The notes under the pieces were generated by a model that did not search any database, was not told the origin of the DNA, and was given only the letters and a program-made list of their open reading frames with translations. DNA of 64,000 bases, from the NCBI GenBank assembly GCA_039881145.1, contig JAYKKI010000008.1, forward strand, positions 33,552,501 through 33,616,500, given 5' to 3'. Origin of the DNA: Druceiella hillmani (Eukaryota > Arthropoda > Insecta > Lepidoptera > Hepialidae). Positions 49,571-62,534 of this stretch are shown here, piece by piece. The number at the start of each line of letters is the position of its first letter. Within the stretch, counting starts at the first letter, position 1. Made by a program: the position numbers and the translations under genes.

Positions 49571-49893
49571 TTGTTAAATTTTGTTTTTAAGTTCATGCAA
49601 ACCATATTCAAGTTCTATTTAAGTTATAGTATCCACTTAATAAAAAAAACGTTAGTTTATAATAAGTTGGTTAATTCGGTGTGATTAATTTGCTTTAAGT
49701 ACCTTTTATATTGCATTACGCTACTTTTTCTTGTTCAATTTTGTTTTTAAGTTCATGCAAACCATATTCAAGTTCTATTTAAGTTATAGTATCCACTTAA
49801 TAAAAAAAAACGTTAGTTTATAATAAGTTGGTCAATTCGGTGTGATTAATTTGCTTTAAGTACCTTTTATATTGCATTACGATATTTTTTCTT
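49571..49893. repeat. 160-bp tandem duplication
   Basis: The unit starting ttgtt(a/c)aattttgttttt and ending attgcattacg is repeated in tandem (starts 49571 and 49731) with only a handful of differences, including one extra A in a poly-A run. The near-identity indicates a recent event in otherwise diverged DNA. Confidence 0.93.
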
Positions 49894-51324
49894 CCAAGTA
49901 GCGTTCGTTCTCCGTTAGTTAGAGAACTTTACTTATATTAAGTTATAATGCTGTTTAGGTTACAATAAACAAACATTTTCCAGGATATTTGTTGCTATTT
50001 ATTGGTTAGTAACATGAATTCTTGTTAAAAAAGGAAGCAAAAAAGGTAAAATGAGAAATTATAGATATCATCTGAATAACTACCGCAATCCATGTAAAGA
50101 TCTTCTAGTTCTTCGAGATCTTCGAGTTCCAGAAAATAATAAATAAATAAATAAATCAGATATGTTTAAGATCGTGGATTTGGTCAATACTTTTATTGGA
50201 TATTAATCGCGCTGACTCCTTTTTTAACCTCGCTTCATTATTGTTTTACATTACATCATATAGGCGATTTTCTTATGTACAAAATGCTTCTTGTTTCAAT
50301 AGTAATTGATTAATAAAAAGTAACACTTTTGCGTCCTAAACGAATTTTCTTTGAAGAGCAATTGGAAAATTGATGATTTTATATGGATTATTTTGAAATA
50401 CTTCAAAAACTACTTTGGTTTCAATGGACGGAACTTTCTCCTCATAGAGGAACTTGATAAATTTTTGTACTAAAAGAATAGACATTTGTGATAAAAAATA
50501 TTCACTTGCTGGGAACGGTTTTATTAAGGAAGACATTGAGTTTTTAGACCTTGGCGATCGACAATTCTATGCCATCTCCAGGTTCGAGACTGGTCAGCAT
50601 TTTTTTTACAAAAATCAGATATAATTTTTTTTTAAATTTATGTTTGTTAATTTTATTGATTCCATTTTGAGTAAACTCTCCTTTTAAACTGAATGTAAGC
50701 TGAATTTTTTTTTACTTAATGTAGTTTAAATAAATTTTTATTTTTTTATTTTAGAAACGTCCAAATTATGTTATAATATTACTTTTAATTTGAAATGAAT
50801 AAAGTGTTTTTATTTTTTAATAATTTAATGTTTTTCTTTTATTCGTATTATAGTTTATTTTTAAACATTTTTGTTATTTTATTTTACTACCTTTTAGACT
50901 CTTTTTTCGAACATACGAAGAAGTCTTTGAAGGTAAGTATATTGTAGGTGTAGGTGTGATAGGTATATTGTATTTTACAGAAAGTATTTTCATATATGGG
51001 AGTATGTCAAGTTCCTCACTAACAGAATTAGAGAATCCTACAGATCTGATAATGATTAAAAAAGGAGGAATAAATATTTGAATACATATTTATTAATATG
51101 ACGAAATAAATCCAAAAGACAAAATGAAAGAGTAAATGCTATTGCTATTAAAAGTTAAATTCATTGACGAGAATTAAATGGAATAATTGCAGTTAATTAC
51201 CGGATGCAATTAAAGTTATTTGCAATTAAATTAACGTCCAATGCTAAATATGGTTAATATATTACAATAAAAAAAATCTATTGACGTTTCTTCGTATGTT
51301 TCAAATATAACGGTAATATCCTAT

Positions 51325-51740
51325 TTCGCCGTTAAACTTGTTTATTAAATAGAATCATTTTTCCACAAGAAAATTTGCAATAAGTAATATTATTATTTTT
51401 GGGAATTTAAATCCTTCCACACTGTGTTTGCACAACTAATCCATCCAATACCCTGCCAGTACTCCCGTAGATGCCATTCTGACGTCATAATTCGCTGACG
51501 TAATTGTATTATTGTATTTGTAATCCTCTTAGTTAATACCAGCCGTCCATAATTAATGACTAAATGTAGCATGACAATGTGAGAGAAAAGTCAATGAATT
51601 AATATTAGTCCTTTTAAATTAAGATTTTAATTTAAATCTATTATGGAATTAAGTATGTCATTTAAGTATAAAATTTTGGTAAAGATTAATTCCAAAAACG
51701 TATTTTTAAAAGTAGTGTTTTTAATGTGTAGTGTTTTCCC
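51325..51740. repeat. Paralogous island (sister at 26860-27200)
   Basis: See the entry at 26860-27200 for the shared strings. Non-coding in both places. Confidence 0.6.
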
Positions 51741-52323
51741 ATTGTGATAATAGCCAAGAGTCCAAGCGGTGTCACGAAATTTGAAAAATAATAAACAGGA
51801 TTCCTACATGCATTATGATAACTGTTTATTATCTCGAAAATTGTGGTCTATTCATATTTATTTACGAGTTTATAGTGAAGAATACAATTTTAGTCCACTA
51901 ATTTTCGAAATTTTTTTATTAATGTCAAAAATAATTTTAAGTCAACATGTTGAGGCGAAATTTGTTCTGAAAAATTATTTTAAATTTTGAAGTTTAAATC
52001 GTAATTGTTGTTAAATAATACTTTCTTTTTAAACAGCCTATACATGTAAAGGCATGTTAAATAATTTTTTCATTCTTTTTTCTTCACAATTTTATCAAAA
52101 TTGAAAAATATATTTTTCTATTAATTCATCGAAATGAATTATAAATTTTGAGTACTAGGAATTTGTGATGGTAGATCGGGTAGGAAGATTGATGGATTGA
52201 CGGGAAGAGATACTAACATTTTTTGGTAGTAATTGTAACATTCATAGATAGTCAATCTTACCATCATTTTTATGCAAGTTAATTAAAGTATCTAATAGGA
52301 AAATGAGTAAAACAACTGAAAGG

Positions 52324-52327
<4 letters not shown>

Positions 52328-52412
<85 letters not shown>

Positions 52413-52420
52413 GCACACAC
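52328..52420. repeat. (CA)n-(TA)n-(CA)n compound microsatellite
   Basis: CA run, a long TA run with one TAAAAT break, then CA/CG-rich end. It leads directly into the Tc1-like terminus at 52422. Confidence 0.95.
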
Positions 52421-52421
52421 A

Positions 52422-52710
52422 CAGTCCCGGTCACTTGAATAGAACCAGTCAGTTTAATTTGAGTCTTCTTTGACGCGAACAGACATTTGTATTTACAAAA
52501 TCAGTACGCTATCGTATTCGTAACTCTGATTAATAAGTCTATATAATAAAGCATAACGAATTTAAAATAAAGTGGGACGTGGGAAAAGTTAACTCCAGAA
52601 GAAATTATAAGAAACGAAATATTAAAAGAAGAAAAGTATCAGTTGTGTGAAAAAGCTCGACGATTAGGTAGATCGCATCATCTGATTACAGTGCTACGTT
52701 TATAAAAATT
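52422..52710 (+). mobile_element. 5' end of a Tc1-like DNA transposon
   Basis: Terminus cagtcccggtcacttgaata and agaacca, typical of the inverted repeats of some Tc1-like elements. From 52572 comes a transposase N-terminus: G-R-G-K, then after a one-base loss KLTPEEIIRNEILKEEKYQL and CEKARRLGRSHHLITVLRL before a TAA. This matches the helix-turn-helix start 'MGRGKKLTPxExxxIxxLxxxGxSxxxIARRLGRS'. The start codon is GTG instead of ATG and the frame is shifted, so it is dead. The remaining transposase and the 3' end were not found downstream. Confidence 0.85.
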
Positions 52711-53778
52711 ACACCCTTAGAAACGTTTTGTTTTTATGTGTTAGCTGGAAGGAGGCACACTTCCACTTATCAAGCGAAGTGAAATATTTTTCAAAAAATA
52801 GGTAATGTTTTTTCTTTATAAAAATGATTATGAAAGTTACTTAAAACATTATAAGATCAGAGAAGTGTTAGAAATTAATTTTTAAATCTGGATTATATTA
52901 TACAATATAACGATTTTTGAGACAAGAGTCCTAATTTATATTCGTGTATTATTACTTATCGAAACAGATGTTTGCAGAAGACGTACTAATCTTAGAATAA
53001 TTTTTAGCGGTGTTTTTTTAATTAATTAAATTTCAAATTTTATCCTCATAGATCACTGTCTCTCTTTCTCTGTCTACCTCGCCCTCATCATCTTGATAAC
53101 TCTGTGTCTTCCCCCTTCCCTACTCACCGTTTTCTTTCCTATTTTCACTCTCTCTCTCTCTTTCTCTGTTTCTATCCATTACCTACAATTGTTTTTCGAA
53201 CGGTTTGTTCGCTTATTTTTTTAAACGTTCCTGATTTTTAATAATATTTTAGTTCACATAATTGTTTGCTACAAATTCGGATTTTGCAGCCGCGACTGAC
53301 AATTTACAAATATTATTTTAAAACTAATATAAATGTGTTCTTTATAATAAAAAAATATGAAAATGAAATTTGTAACAAACAAACATTCTTATCTGTTTAT
53401 TTCATTCATAAATAAATAAAACTAATATATCAATCACCTCAATTTTACATTTCAAAAATGTAATAGAAGGATTTTTTAATTAATTTGAAGCGGAATGAAA
53501 GTTAAACCCCAAGAGAAATATCGGGATTAGATCAAAAGCACGATGACCTTAAGACAAGCGTACACGCATACGGTCGACAAGAAATAGTCCAACAATAATC
53601 TGAGATAATGGAACGAATGATATTTAATACTTTCAACGCACACGTTTTACAAAAATATATCTTATAAAAATCGGTGTGGTTCCGGTTGACTCTCGCCGAT
53701 TCAAAAAGAGATAGAATACATGCACTAACGGAGAAGATGGAACATATAAGTGATCATGTGATAACAGAGATATCAGAC
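52711..53778. other. Non-coding stretch with polypyrimidine tract
   Basis: No gene seen. 53055-53180 is strongly pyrimidine-rich (CT repeats: tctctctctctctttctctg). Confidence 0.55.
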
Positions 53779-55258
53779 ATATATTCGGTAGTGGTTTGGT
53801 TTGTAAGTCAGTGAGAAATGAGGGGGACGGTAAGTCAGTTGGGAACTGGCCATTTTTCCGACAAGAATAGGCAGTTATCGCCTGCCGGCTCATCACCTAC
53901 AATAGTCGGCTATCTACTTTAGGCCTTACTGTATGAAAGAAGAAAATTGAGTTAAAACAAAATGCCTATAATTTTCAGATTTTTCATCTCAAAATCAATT
54001 TCAAATTTGTTATAACATCATAACTGTTGAACAATTTGAAATGAAATATCAGTAGATAATGATATTCGTGTTATTCTGCATACAGCGCCTATTAGTAAAA
54101 TAAGAAAATGAGCAAGATGAGCAAGTAAAACTATATTTATTTTTATTTTTTAATATGAATTTACAGAAAAATATTAAGGATTTAATGCTGATGCCAAGTA
54201 AAAGAATTAAACATGGTTCTGAGTGTACCGTACATGTTTATGTTTTAATAAAAAAATATTTCGTTGCTACAAATATTATTATGATAAATAATCACCTTTT
54301 AATGAATTCGAATTTTTACAAAATGTTCACATTATCCTCCCAAATAATTCACAACTCAATTATACGATACCCAATTAACGTACTTGTGTGACTAGTTACG
54401 AGTACCTAAACGTGCAACTTCGATGTTAGTAGCAATTTGTAATTTAGACGAAAATTTACGTCTGTAGCTAATAAAATGGTGTCTAGTTAAGTATTTCTAT
54501 TTAATTTTGCCCATATATGTTAAGAATGTTCGGTGTTCAGAAATCAAAATACCGGTGGTATGAAGATTACTGACGTGTTTCTTGTTTATGATTTTAAAAA
54601 TATTCGTTGTAATTGTTTCTAAAATATTTCATATTGAAAGTTACGAAATGCTTATTTAGTTATAAAATTAAATATAGATTTTACTACCTGATAGCGTCTG
54701 CTGTCCACGTAAAAATATATTATAGTTCTTCCTTCCCCGTTCTACAAGATATTAGTCTTTTAGGGTCTCGCTGCATAATATTAATCTTTTAGAGTCTCGC
54801 TGTATACAACATTTATGGTTTTTATTTTTGGCTGGATGATGATCAAATTTCAAGTGAATTGCGAAACAATTAGGAAACAGTCGCTCCTTGGATCTAAACT
54901 CACCCATTTTAAACTTAGTCCATGTGTCATATAGTCGATTATTTTTTGTTATATAAACAATTTTGATTACATTTACTTAGTCTATATTTGGATTTTGTTA
55001 AATTATGAAACGTTTACGTAATTTTTAATAGTATGATGCAGACCATATTCAATTTTAACAAAATAAATTTACAAACCCTAAAAGATTAACCAAAAATAAA
55101 TTAAGAAAAGGTCCTTGTGAATAATTGATTATTCAATGACGGTAATATGAATTTCTTTTAACCTGGCGCGACATTGATCCAGATATGTACTAGTGCAGTC
55201 ACACTTACAAAAAATAACTGAGAAACTCTCTATCAATCAACCCTTACTATATGCTCCT

Positions 55259-55313
55259 GCTTTATGCAAGATTCGGTTTTAATGATGCATTAAAACCGTC
55301 TCTTGCATAAAGC
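55259..55313. repeat. 55-bp near-perfect hairpin, insertion specific to block C
   Basis: gctttatgcaag, attcggttttaatg, loop atg, cattaaaaccg, tctcttgcataaagc. The arms pair almost completely. In block A the surrounding cgtatgcaccctgtcccctg (13161-13180) is continuous, so C gained ~55-60 bases here. A tgc..tgc duplication may border it. Confidence 0.85.
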
Positions 55314-56508
55314 ACTCTGTCCCCTGCCTCAATCACCCGCTTTTCCAAAACTGATCGAACTATTTGAATAGTGTAATGCTGTTGCGAGTTAGTGACACTA
55401 CGCTATAAAACAATTAAAAGATATTTAAAAAACCCATAAAACGCACACTTTTTTCTAAATACCAATACCGTCAAGGTATATTTTTCTTTCATTTCAGATT
55501 GATTGGTATATAAAAGTGCACTTTATATTATTATGTTTTATTGGCAAATAAAAATCATTTTATATTGCTTTTAAACCTGATTTTTTCTTATATTTTTAAA
55601 AAATTTGTACTAGTTTTAAAAAAATAAATAAGAATTTGTTTCTGCATCTTAAAGAGAGCACTGATTATAATATGAGTGTATTGAAAACCGCAATAGAGTT
55701 TATACAGAAACACGAATAAAATTCAAAGATTAGATAAAATTTTATTATTGAAAAAAGAAAAAAAAACTATATTTGAAAGAGGGAACAAGCAAATCTGGAA
55801 AGCTAGAAAAAAAATGTATTTACGTCATCCTTCAATTTACGTATTGACGTATAGTTTATCATAATGAAGAAATATTTAAATAAGAAATTTTTATGTTTAA
55901 GAAGAATTGTGAAGATTTCTAGGAAAAAGCTCAAGGTATTAAGACCGATGTGATAGTACTATGCTCATATTGGTTTTGTTAGTAGGTTGATAATTAATGT
56001 ATTAAATTGATATGTTTCTCATCACAATTTTACAGTGTAAACACAGTTTTTTTAATGCCTCGGAAATTAAAACGTTTAATCCTTTCAGTTCCACAGAGTG
56101 TGTAGATGAAAAGATCAGTTAGCAGATCTACTCACGTAAAACATTTAGTACATTTCACCGTCTAGATTTCGTGCAAGGGAGATGCTTTATGTGAGAATGC
56201 TTTGCTATCACACAGTGTTTTATGTCTTATTATTTATTCTAGGTGTCACGTTGATCATAAATTGCAAGTATTTGGTAAAAATTATGAGCACATGTTTATA
56301 GCGGACCTTAAATAGCTTTAATAGCTATATTGATTGTAGGAATTAAGCTTAATTTGCGATACATGAAGAAGTATTTGTTTAATTAGATTTTAGCTGAGTT
56401 AGAATATTTTACTTAGCACTATACAAATACACGATATAAGAGATAATTTTAAAATTGCTGTAGTTTTAATTGGAAATCTAACCCGGATTTTGCCTCACCA
56501 GGTTTTCT

Positions 56509-56538
56509 ATTTTTGAACTTTTAGAAGTTCAAAAATAA
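56509..56538. repeat. Short perfect hairpin (conserved in block A)
   Basis: Same sequence as 14336-14365. Confidence 0.9.
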
Positions 56539-57558
56539 TTTAGCGGAAAAATAAAGAAAATCAGTTCCTAAAAAATAATTCATATCGTATGCAATATAAT
56601 TAAACAAATCTTAAATATCTTCCTTTAACCAAACGTACTATCGTAACAGCTTTAGAACATTATTTTTCTGAAAGCAATTTACATTACATTTGATTTATTA
56701 TTACTTAAAAAATTTAAATATTAGCTTGATTTGGATTACGACTTGTATCTGGATTACGACATAATTTGATAGAATTGAGTTTTGTTAAACATAACCTTCA
56801 ATTGTGAGATTATAAGCAGTGAAAAAAGATGAGCCATCCGAGAGGGGACTTATTCGATGAGTTTTGGAACAGGGCTTCATTATGGTGAGGTGGTGTTTTG
56901 AGGGCTGGACTCTCATAGTTCAACACGAAACTTTTGTAGATCTTTGCAGCAGCAGCATGAGTCAACTACTTTTTAATTGTGAACATAGATATCTAAATAT
57001 ACGCTTTTTGTTTCTCAGGATGGAACTATTTATATTATTTGTTAGTTTCAAATTCTTGTATAAAAATGAATATTAAAATGACAAGTGAACGATTTAAAAA
57101 ATATTTTCAAAATAATTTCATTTATCCCATCTTTATTAGATTCGTAACGCAATGAGTATATGACTTGAAATTATTTTCTGTCTTAAGTACAATATTTATT
57201 AAACATTTTATAGCTATCAAAGTAGCGCATAAAAGAGCAGGCATAGAATTAAAATGATCGGCATATATAAATACTAAAAACATTTAATTCAATGATCAGA
57301 ACGTCAGTCCACATAATGTATTATGCGTTGCGCAGTGACGTATACGCATTTACATGGTAGCTTACCGTAAATATCTGACATATATACATAACATAACTAT
57401 GAATATTTAAACATATTTAATTTATGGTAGTCAAACGAAATCCGCAATTTAACATATGATCAATAGTCCGCACGCATAAACCAAACGCTACCAATTCGTG
57501 CAATTTGATATGAAATGTATATACTTAATTTCTGTGTTTTTTATAACTTCATTATTAT

Positions 57559-57672
57559 AGCTGTAAGCTATGGGCTAACAGACTAGCTTACCTACGTGGT
57601 ACAAATTATTACGTCATTTCAAGCAGTCGATATGTAGCGCGAGGACAAGCTTGCATCCCGTAGCTTACAGCT
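57559..57672. mobile_element. Small TIR element (MITE-like), block C copy
   Basis: Arms agctgtaagctatggg (57559-57574) and cccgtagcttacagct (57657-57672) pair at 15 of 16 positions. The interior matches the block A copy at 15364-15480, with a short deletion in C. Confidence 0.78.
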
Positions 57673-58867
57673 ATATTGAGAATAAACCTTTCCGTTATTA
57701 TTCCGAGGCATAACATAATGAAAACTGTGCTTTCATTCGCTAATTATCTGTCATTCAGAGTAAACAAACTAAAAACAAAGCGAAAGTAGCTGATATTCCA
57801 GTTCAAAAATATACATATTACGTTTGACAGTGAAATTAATTTATGGAATTAGTTACTGTTTCTTGTTTACGTTGATTTCATAAATATTGTGACGGAATTA
57901 TTCTATTCCATTTTCAGCATGACTGAATGGTTTGTTCTTTCTTATTTAAGTGAGATTTTCCAATTTGAATTTTATTGAAAAAATAATACCAGAGGAAAAT
58001 AATACACGCCGACGTCAATTCTGAAACTGCAAGTTGTAAAGAAGAAGTAGATTGTTGCATATTTTTATAATGAAGAAATAAATTTTTACGGTCAGCTGGC
58101 AGTTGTATTTTGAATAAAGTTTTGTGCTGGCCTTGATGATAATTTTATTTCTGTCAATGAAAGAACATTCATAAATAACAACTTACTTAATAAAAATATT
58201 CTTAAAAAAATTGAATTAAAAATGCTTTGCTACGAACAAAAGACTGTCAAACACAACCTCTCTATGCAATAATTCTAGCTTATTTGAATTTTGTAATGTT
58301 TTATTTTAAATATATATTTGCGTTTGTATTTTTTATTCCATGTTAGCGTCAGTAAGAATGGCAATTACGCCGAAAAAAAATTATCGAGCACTTTATTACA
58401 AACAATGCAGTTTGTAATGCAAATATTTTTGAAATAATTTTTTTATTTGGAAATATAGTGACCAACAATTATTTTTCTTGAATATATCATTTTTTATATA
58501 TATTTTTCATCTAATAATCGACAGTGAAATTTTCATTGATGTTAGACTACATTTGTTCTAATATAAGTAATTTGAAAAAGTCTGATGAATTACAGCAACA
58601 TTACGGCAAAATATTTCGAAAAATGTTTGATAGCATATTATTACAGAGCATGGACGTAGTGATCTTCTATGTGTTCGTTTGGTTTACAATTTAACACTAT
58701 TTGTGTTAATTTGTGTGATTTATGCAATTTTTTGCCTTCGAATATCGTAATTGATGAACTAGTAAGAAATTGAAGCAATAAGCATGAAATTGGCAAGGAG
58801 TAGATCGGTAAAAATTTTGAAAGGAAATTTTGGTAACAATAAAATAAAAATATACTTCACGTAATAA

Positions 58868-58869
58868 AT

Positions 58870-58930
<61 letters not shown>
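58868..58930. repeat. (CA)n(TA)n microsatellite, equivalent to the PLE entry point in block A
   Basis: About 28 bases of CA followed by about 33 of TA, between acttcacgtaataaat and gaacctctctta. The same two flanks border the 16.69-21.75 kb PLE assembly in block A. Confidence 0.93.
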
Positions 58931-58932
<2 letters not shown>

Positions 58933-60574
58933 CCTCTCTTAGTAGCTTGCTCTATCCAAAAACAGCACGCCACTGCTGTATTATAATAACAAAAATGAAG
59001 AGAAATTCAAAAATATTGCATTAAGTCAACTTATGAATTGAACACAATTTGCAGTCGAACCACGCGTTGAGCTCCCGCTATGGCCATTATGCCGCTCTGT
59101 GCCTTTACTCAATAAATGGCCTGCATATTAAAATTTAAATCGATCCGAACCGAGTTTTATACAAGGTATAATCAAATGAGGTGTATTGAAAATATGTTTT
59201 CTTTGTCGGGAAGTTCGGCGCAAAGTTCACTTGATTACTTTTTGATATATAGGAACAGAGTAATCAATAAAGAATAACAAATTATAGAATTAAAAGACAG
59301 AAGAGAGTGATGTATGGAAGGGACGTAAATATAACATCACTATGTTACGAGTAGCAGTGCTATTTTACATGACTTTCAAATAAAGTATATTATAATTACA
59401 TAAATCGAATCCATGTTTTTAAAGCGGTACCGAAAACAACCTTCACGAAAAAGGATTGATACGGATGTTAGCAAATTCATGGGATAAACTGGTTTAAATA
59501 ATTTTTACTTTCTAATATACTACTCAATTATTTTTGTTTATTAGAGAAAAATATCGTAACTGAGTTGTAATAGTAGTAATTAATCCGGTATAATATGTAG
59601 TAGTAGTAATAATCACGCTATAGTCGCGAATAGATCTCGTACGGATGCGTACCTACTCATCAATATGAGTGGTGTAACCGTTTATTATATTTCTACCAAA
59701 TGTACTTCTTATCTCTTTTACGATAATAATCCCACTGTATTACACGTATATAATAAACGGTTTACGAGAGCGAATGTATTAAATTTGAGCATTAATTTTA
59801 TCCCGTCGATATTTTCCTGATATTTCCCGCTTTGATGTCAACATGTAATTATTTTTCACGGGAAATTAGAGGAACTTCAAAAATGATCTTAAGATTTAGT
59901 AATTCATTCCGGTTTTAATAATTAACTTTTTGGTGTTGTTACATTTCTCTTCATATCTCATATACTTTTTTTTATTTTCGTACTTTCTTTTCCGCTAAGA
60001 GATAAACATCCTTATATCTACGTTTAGTGAAATGCCACTTCTTATCAGGGAAGGACGATTTTCTTTTAGCCCAGCAGGAATATTATAATGTTTATTGTTT
60101 ATGTAAACGTGGTGCAGACTGTAGTATAACGAAAAACCTCAAAAATAGGTGCTTAAGTTGATCGGCGGTGCTGGCATCGACTTCAAAAATAAGTAACATA
60201 GTTATTTATTGCGAATCAGTAAGTACCTATTTTGAGTTAATTATCTTTTACTTTTTTGAAGTCGGTGTGCAAAAGATATTTTCTTTTAGCATTTTTAGTA
60301 ATTAATAATATGAATCATCATATTATAACTAATATTCAACTATTTTCTCTCTTAGAAAATCGTACAATTATTAAAAGTCATGGGCAAAAATTAGTATATG
60401 GATAATATTTTCTTTGTCTAAACTTGGTAATCAACAACACACAGAAATGAAGCGATAGCAATATCTGCCAATGGTTACATGTTTGTGACAACTACCGCTT
60501 GAGAAGTTCCATTCTCTATATCCGAAATACAGTATCAGATTTCGCAAAGTAATGACTAAAGTAACAACTGACCA

Positions 60575-60790
60575 GTAGTAACTATGTTGAATCACTATTG
60601 ATTTACTACCATCTGTTAAGGAATTGTATTATTCATCTTCAGAACTCATCATTAGACCCTGACTTTGTAAATGGTGAAATTATTTTGTAAAGTAATAACA
60701 ATTTGTAGCAAATATCTTGAATCATTGTTGATTTACTGCCATTGGTTAAGGAGTTCCATCGTACATTTCCAGATCTCATCTTCAGGTCAT
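60575..60790. repeat. ~130-bp tandem repeat, two diverged copies
   Basis: gtagtaactatgttgaatca ... taaggaattgtatta ... agaactcatcatt recurs 130 bases on as gtagcaaatatcttgaatca ... taaggagttccatcg ... agatctcatcttc. A nearby tttctccttttttgaagtcagtt (60901) again resembles repeats known to me from Lepidoptera. Confidence 0.7.
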
Positions 60791-61168
60791 CATTATATTT
60801 ATATGGAGCCACATCGAAAGTAAAAAAGGAGAGTCGGTAAACTCAGTAAAGAATTATCTCTGAATATACATAAAAAAAAGATTCCGGGGAATTGGGAACT
60901 TTCTCCTTTTTTGAAGTCAGTTAAAAATAAAACAGACATTCAAAAGTAACTAAATGAAGTAGAAAATATGACTCAATTTTCAAAAAGATACAATCACGAC
61001 GACATATTATAAAATGTGAAATTATGAAGTAAATTAAATGTTAATTTTAGAGTAATACTCCAATACATATTTTAATATAACTTCAGTTCCATCTTGAACT
61101 AAACCTAATAGCAAATATTTGTAATACTCTAAAAATATTTCTTAAAATATTAAAAATTAAAAACCGGT

Positions 61169-61262
61169 AATTTTATATTATTTTAGTTACAGTATAAATA
61201 TTTTCGCAAATATACATATATTTGCGAAAATATTGATACTGTAACTAAAATAATATAAAATT
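61169..61262. repeat. 94-bp near-perfect palindrome
   Basis: The sequence is symmetrical about 61215/61216 with mismatches only at the centre and at one arm position (61196/61235). Arms read aattttatattattttagtt, acagtataaatattttcgca and so on. Such long perfect arms are normally unstable, so it is probably young. Confidence 0.95.
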
Positions 61263-61735
61263 TCATTTAATATACAATTTTATATTAAGTTGTTCATTGC
61301 AATTATAGAATGGCGAGATAAATTTTGACATACCGGAATTTAATACACACCAGAGCTAATGCGTCAAGCAGATGAACTATTTTTGTGGGCAGTGACTCCA
61401 TGGCTGGCAATTTCCGACTTTTGTGGGACAAAGTTGGTGGTTGAATTTCCAGTTATTTACCACATAAGTCAAGATAGACGCGCCGCCGACCAAACCTTTG
61501 TCATCTCCATTAGTGTGTGTTCAGTCACATATTCTATCTTTTTCTCCGTAGGCTTGTTTAAATTCATAACGTGCAAGTCGCCGAAAGTCGACGTATGATG
61601 GTATTTCACAGTAGATTTGAAAAAAAATGATCATAGTTAATAGATCTCATCCGTTTGGACGAGATACAGTAACAAACGGTCGGATTTTTTATTTTAAATT
61701 TTTGAAGTAAAACTTCTTTACGCACACTTGACTTG

Positions 61736-62110
61736 GGGAGTAAACTGGTGAACGCGTGACGAGAGCGTTACGAAAAATATGGCGAGAAAAAAAAAAAAAT
61801 CGGGCGAGGCGAACGGAAGTTGAGAGGGAGATATAAGTTAGCGAAGACAGAAAGAGAGAGAGTTACGTTGCGTATATTACTGTAGGGACAAGAGAGAGGT
61901 GCGAGCACACATTTTATTTCTCTCTTTCTCTCATAGCCAGTTATGTTTCGTATATCTAAGACACAGTGCAAGCCTATTATCTGTATCACACTGTAGGCAA
62001 GAGAGAGCAGTGCGCGTTCACATTTTCTTTCTCTCTTCCTCTCATAGTCAGTGTATGAAAAATATATACATATATGCGAGTTTGCTAGCGTTACGCGAAC
62101 GGTGATTTTT
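61736..62110. promoter_or_regulatory. CpG-richer, GAGA-rich region, possible promoter
   Basis: Between gaacgcgtgacgagagcgtt and gctagcgttacgcgaacgg the DNA has many CG dinucleotides and GAGAG/CTCTC tracts, in contrast to its surroundings. Inside is a two-copy tandem repeat (~110-bp period): gggacaagagagagg ... tctctctttctctcatagcc (61885-61940) and aggcaagagagagc ... tctctcttcctctcatagtc (61996-62050). GAGA motifs plus CpGs could indicate a promoter, but no downstream gene is visible in the window; a GC-richer repeat is the alternative. Confidence 0.3.
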
Positions 62111-62496
62111 TTATTATTTTGTAATTTCATTTCGTTCTTGAACAATTTTATAAATCTTTATTTTGTTCAATACATTAAATATTCTACGTTTAAAGTGAAT
62201 AAAATTGTAAATTCATTTTAAAGTTCATATTTTGTGAATTTGAAGTTTTACTTCAGTCGTGTGATCTAAAGCACACTCGTTTCTTATGAATTTCGAAATT
62301 ACTTAATTTCAAATCCAAAACAAATTTTTCGTTTGTTAAGATGTATATGAGATGGATTAGTAATAAAAACTTGGAATGAAAATTATAGGGCAGGAGTATA
62401 CTGATACAGTGGCTCGGTAAAAACAAGCTTTATTTTTAGGTAATTTTTTTATTCAATTTATTTACATTCTTTTTATTTAGGATATTTAATTATACT

Positions 62497-62534
62497 TATC
62501 AGTTATAATGCTGACTATCAGTTATAATGCTGCC
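62497..62534. repeat. 19-bp tandem repeat, two copies
   Basis: tatcagttataatgctgac followed directly by tatcagttataatgctgcc. Confidence 0.93.

Larger units (their letters stand above)
46924..51199. other. Non-coding stretch
   Basis: Mostly A/T runs with no recognisable gene. A short protein-like frame (49280-49483) and a 160-bp tandem duplication are listed separately. The minus-strand frame 50336-50536 (MSSLIKPFPASEYF...) has ordinary composition but no motif I recognise. Confidence 0.45.
53779..60590. repeat. Segmental duplication block C (PLE-free paralog of A)
   Basis: Collinear with block A (10577-25662) at fairly high similarity throughout. It lacks the whole PLE cluster, the foldback FB1 and the 11937-12838 segment. 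At the position of the PLE cluster it has just (CA)n(TA)n followed by gaacctctcttagtagc. It therefore serves as the pre-insertion reference for block A. It has its own hairpin insertion at 55259-55313. Confidence 0.87.

Noticed and set aside
50550..50600. tRNA-like B-box string ggttcgagact near 50581
   Set aside because: No matching A box, acceptor or anticodon stem could be folded upstream, so it is neither a tRNA nor a clear tRNA-derived SINE.
61768..62145. 125-codon minus-strand frame rich in ERKRER and LSLSL
   Set aside because: The residues reflect GAGA/CTCT repeats duplicated in tandem; no start context or domain supports a gene.
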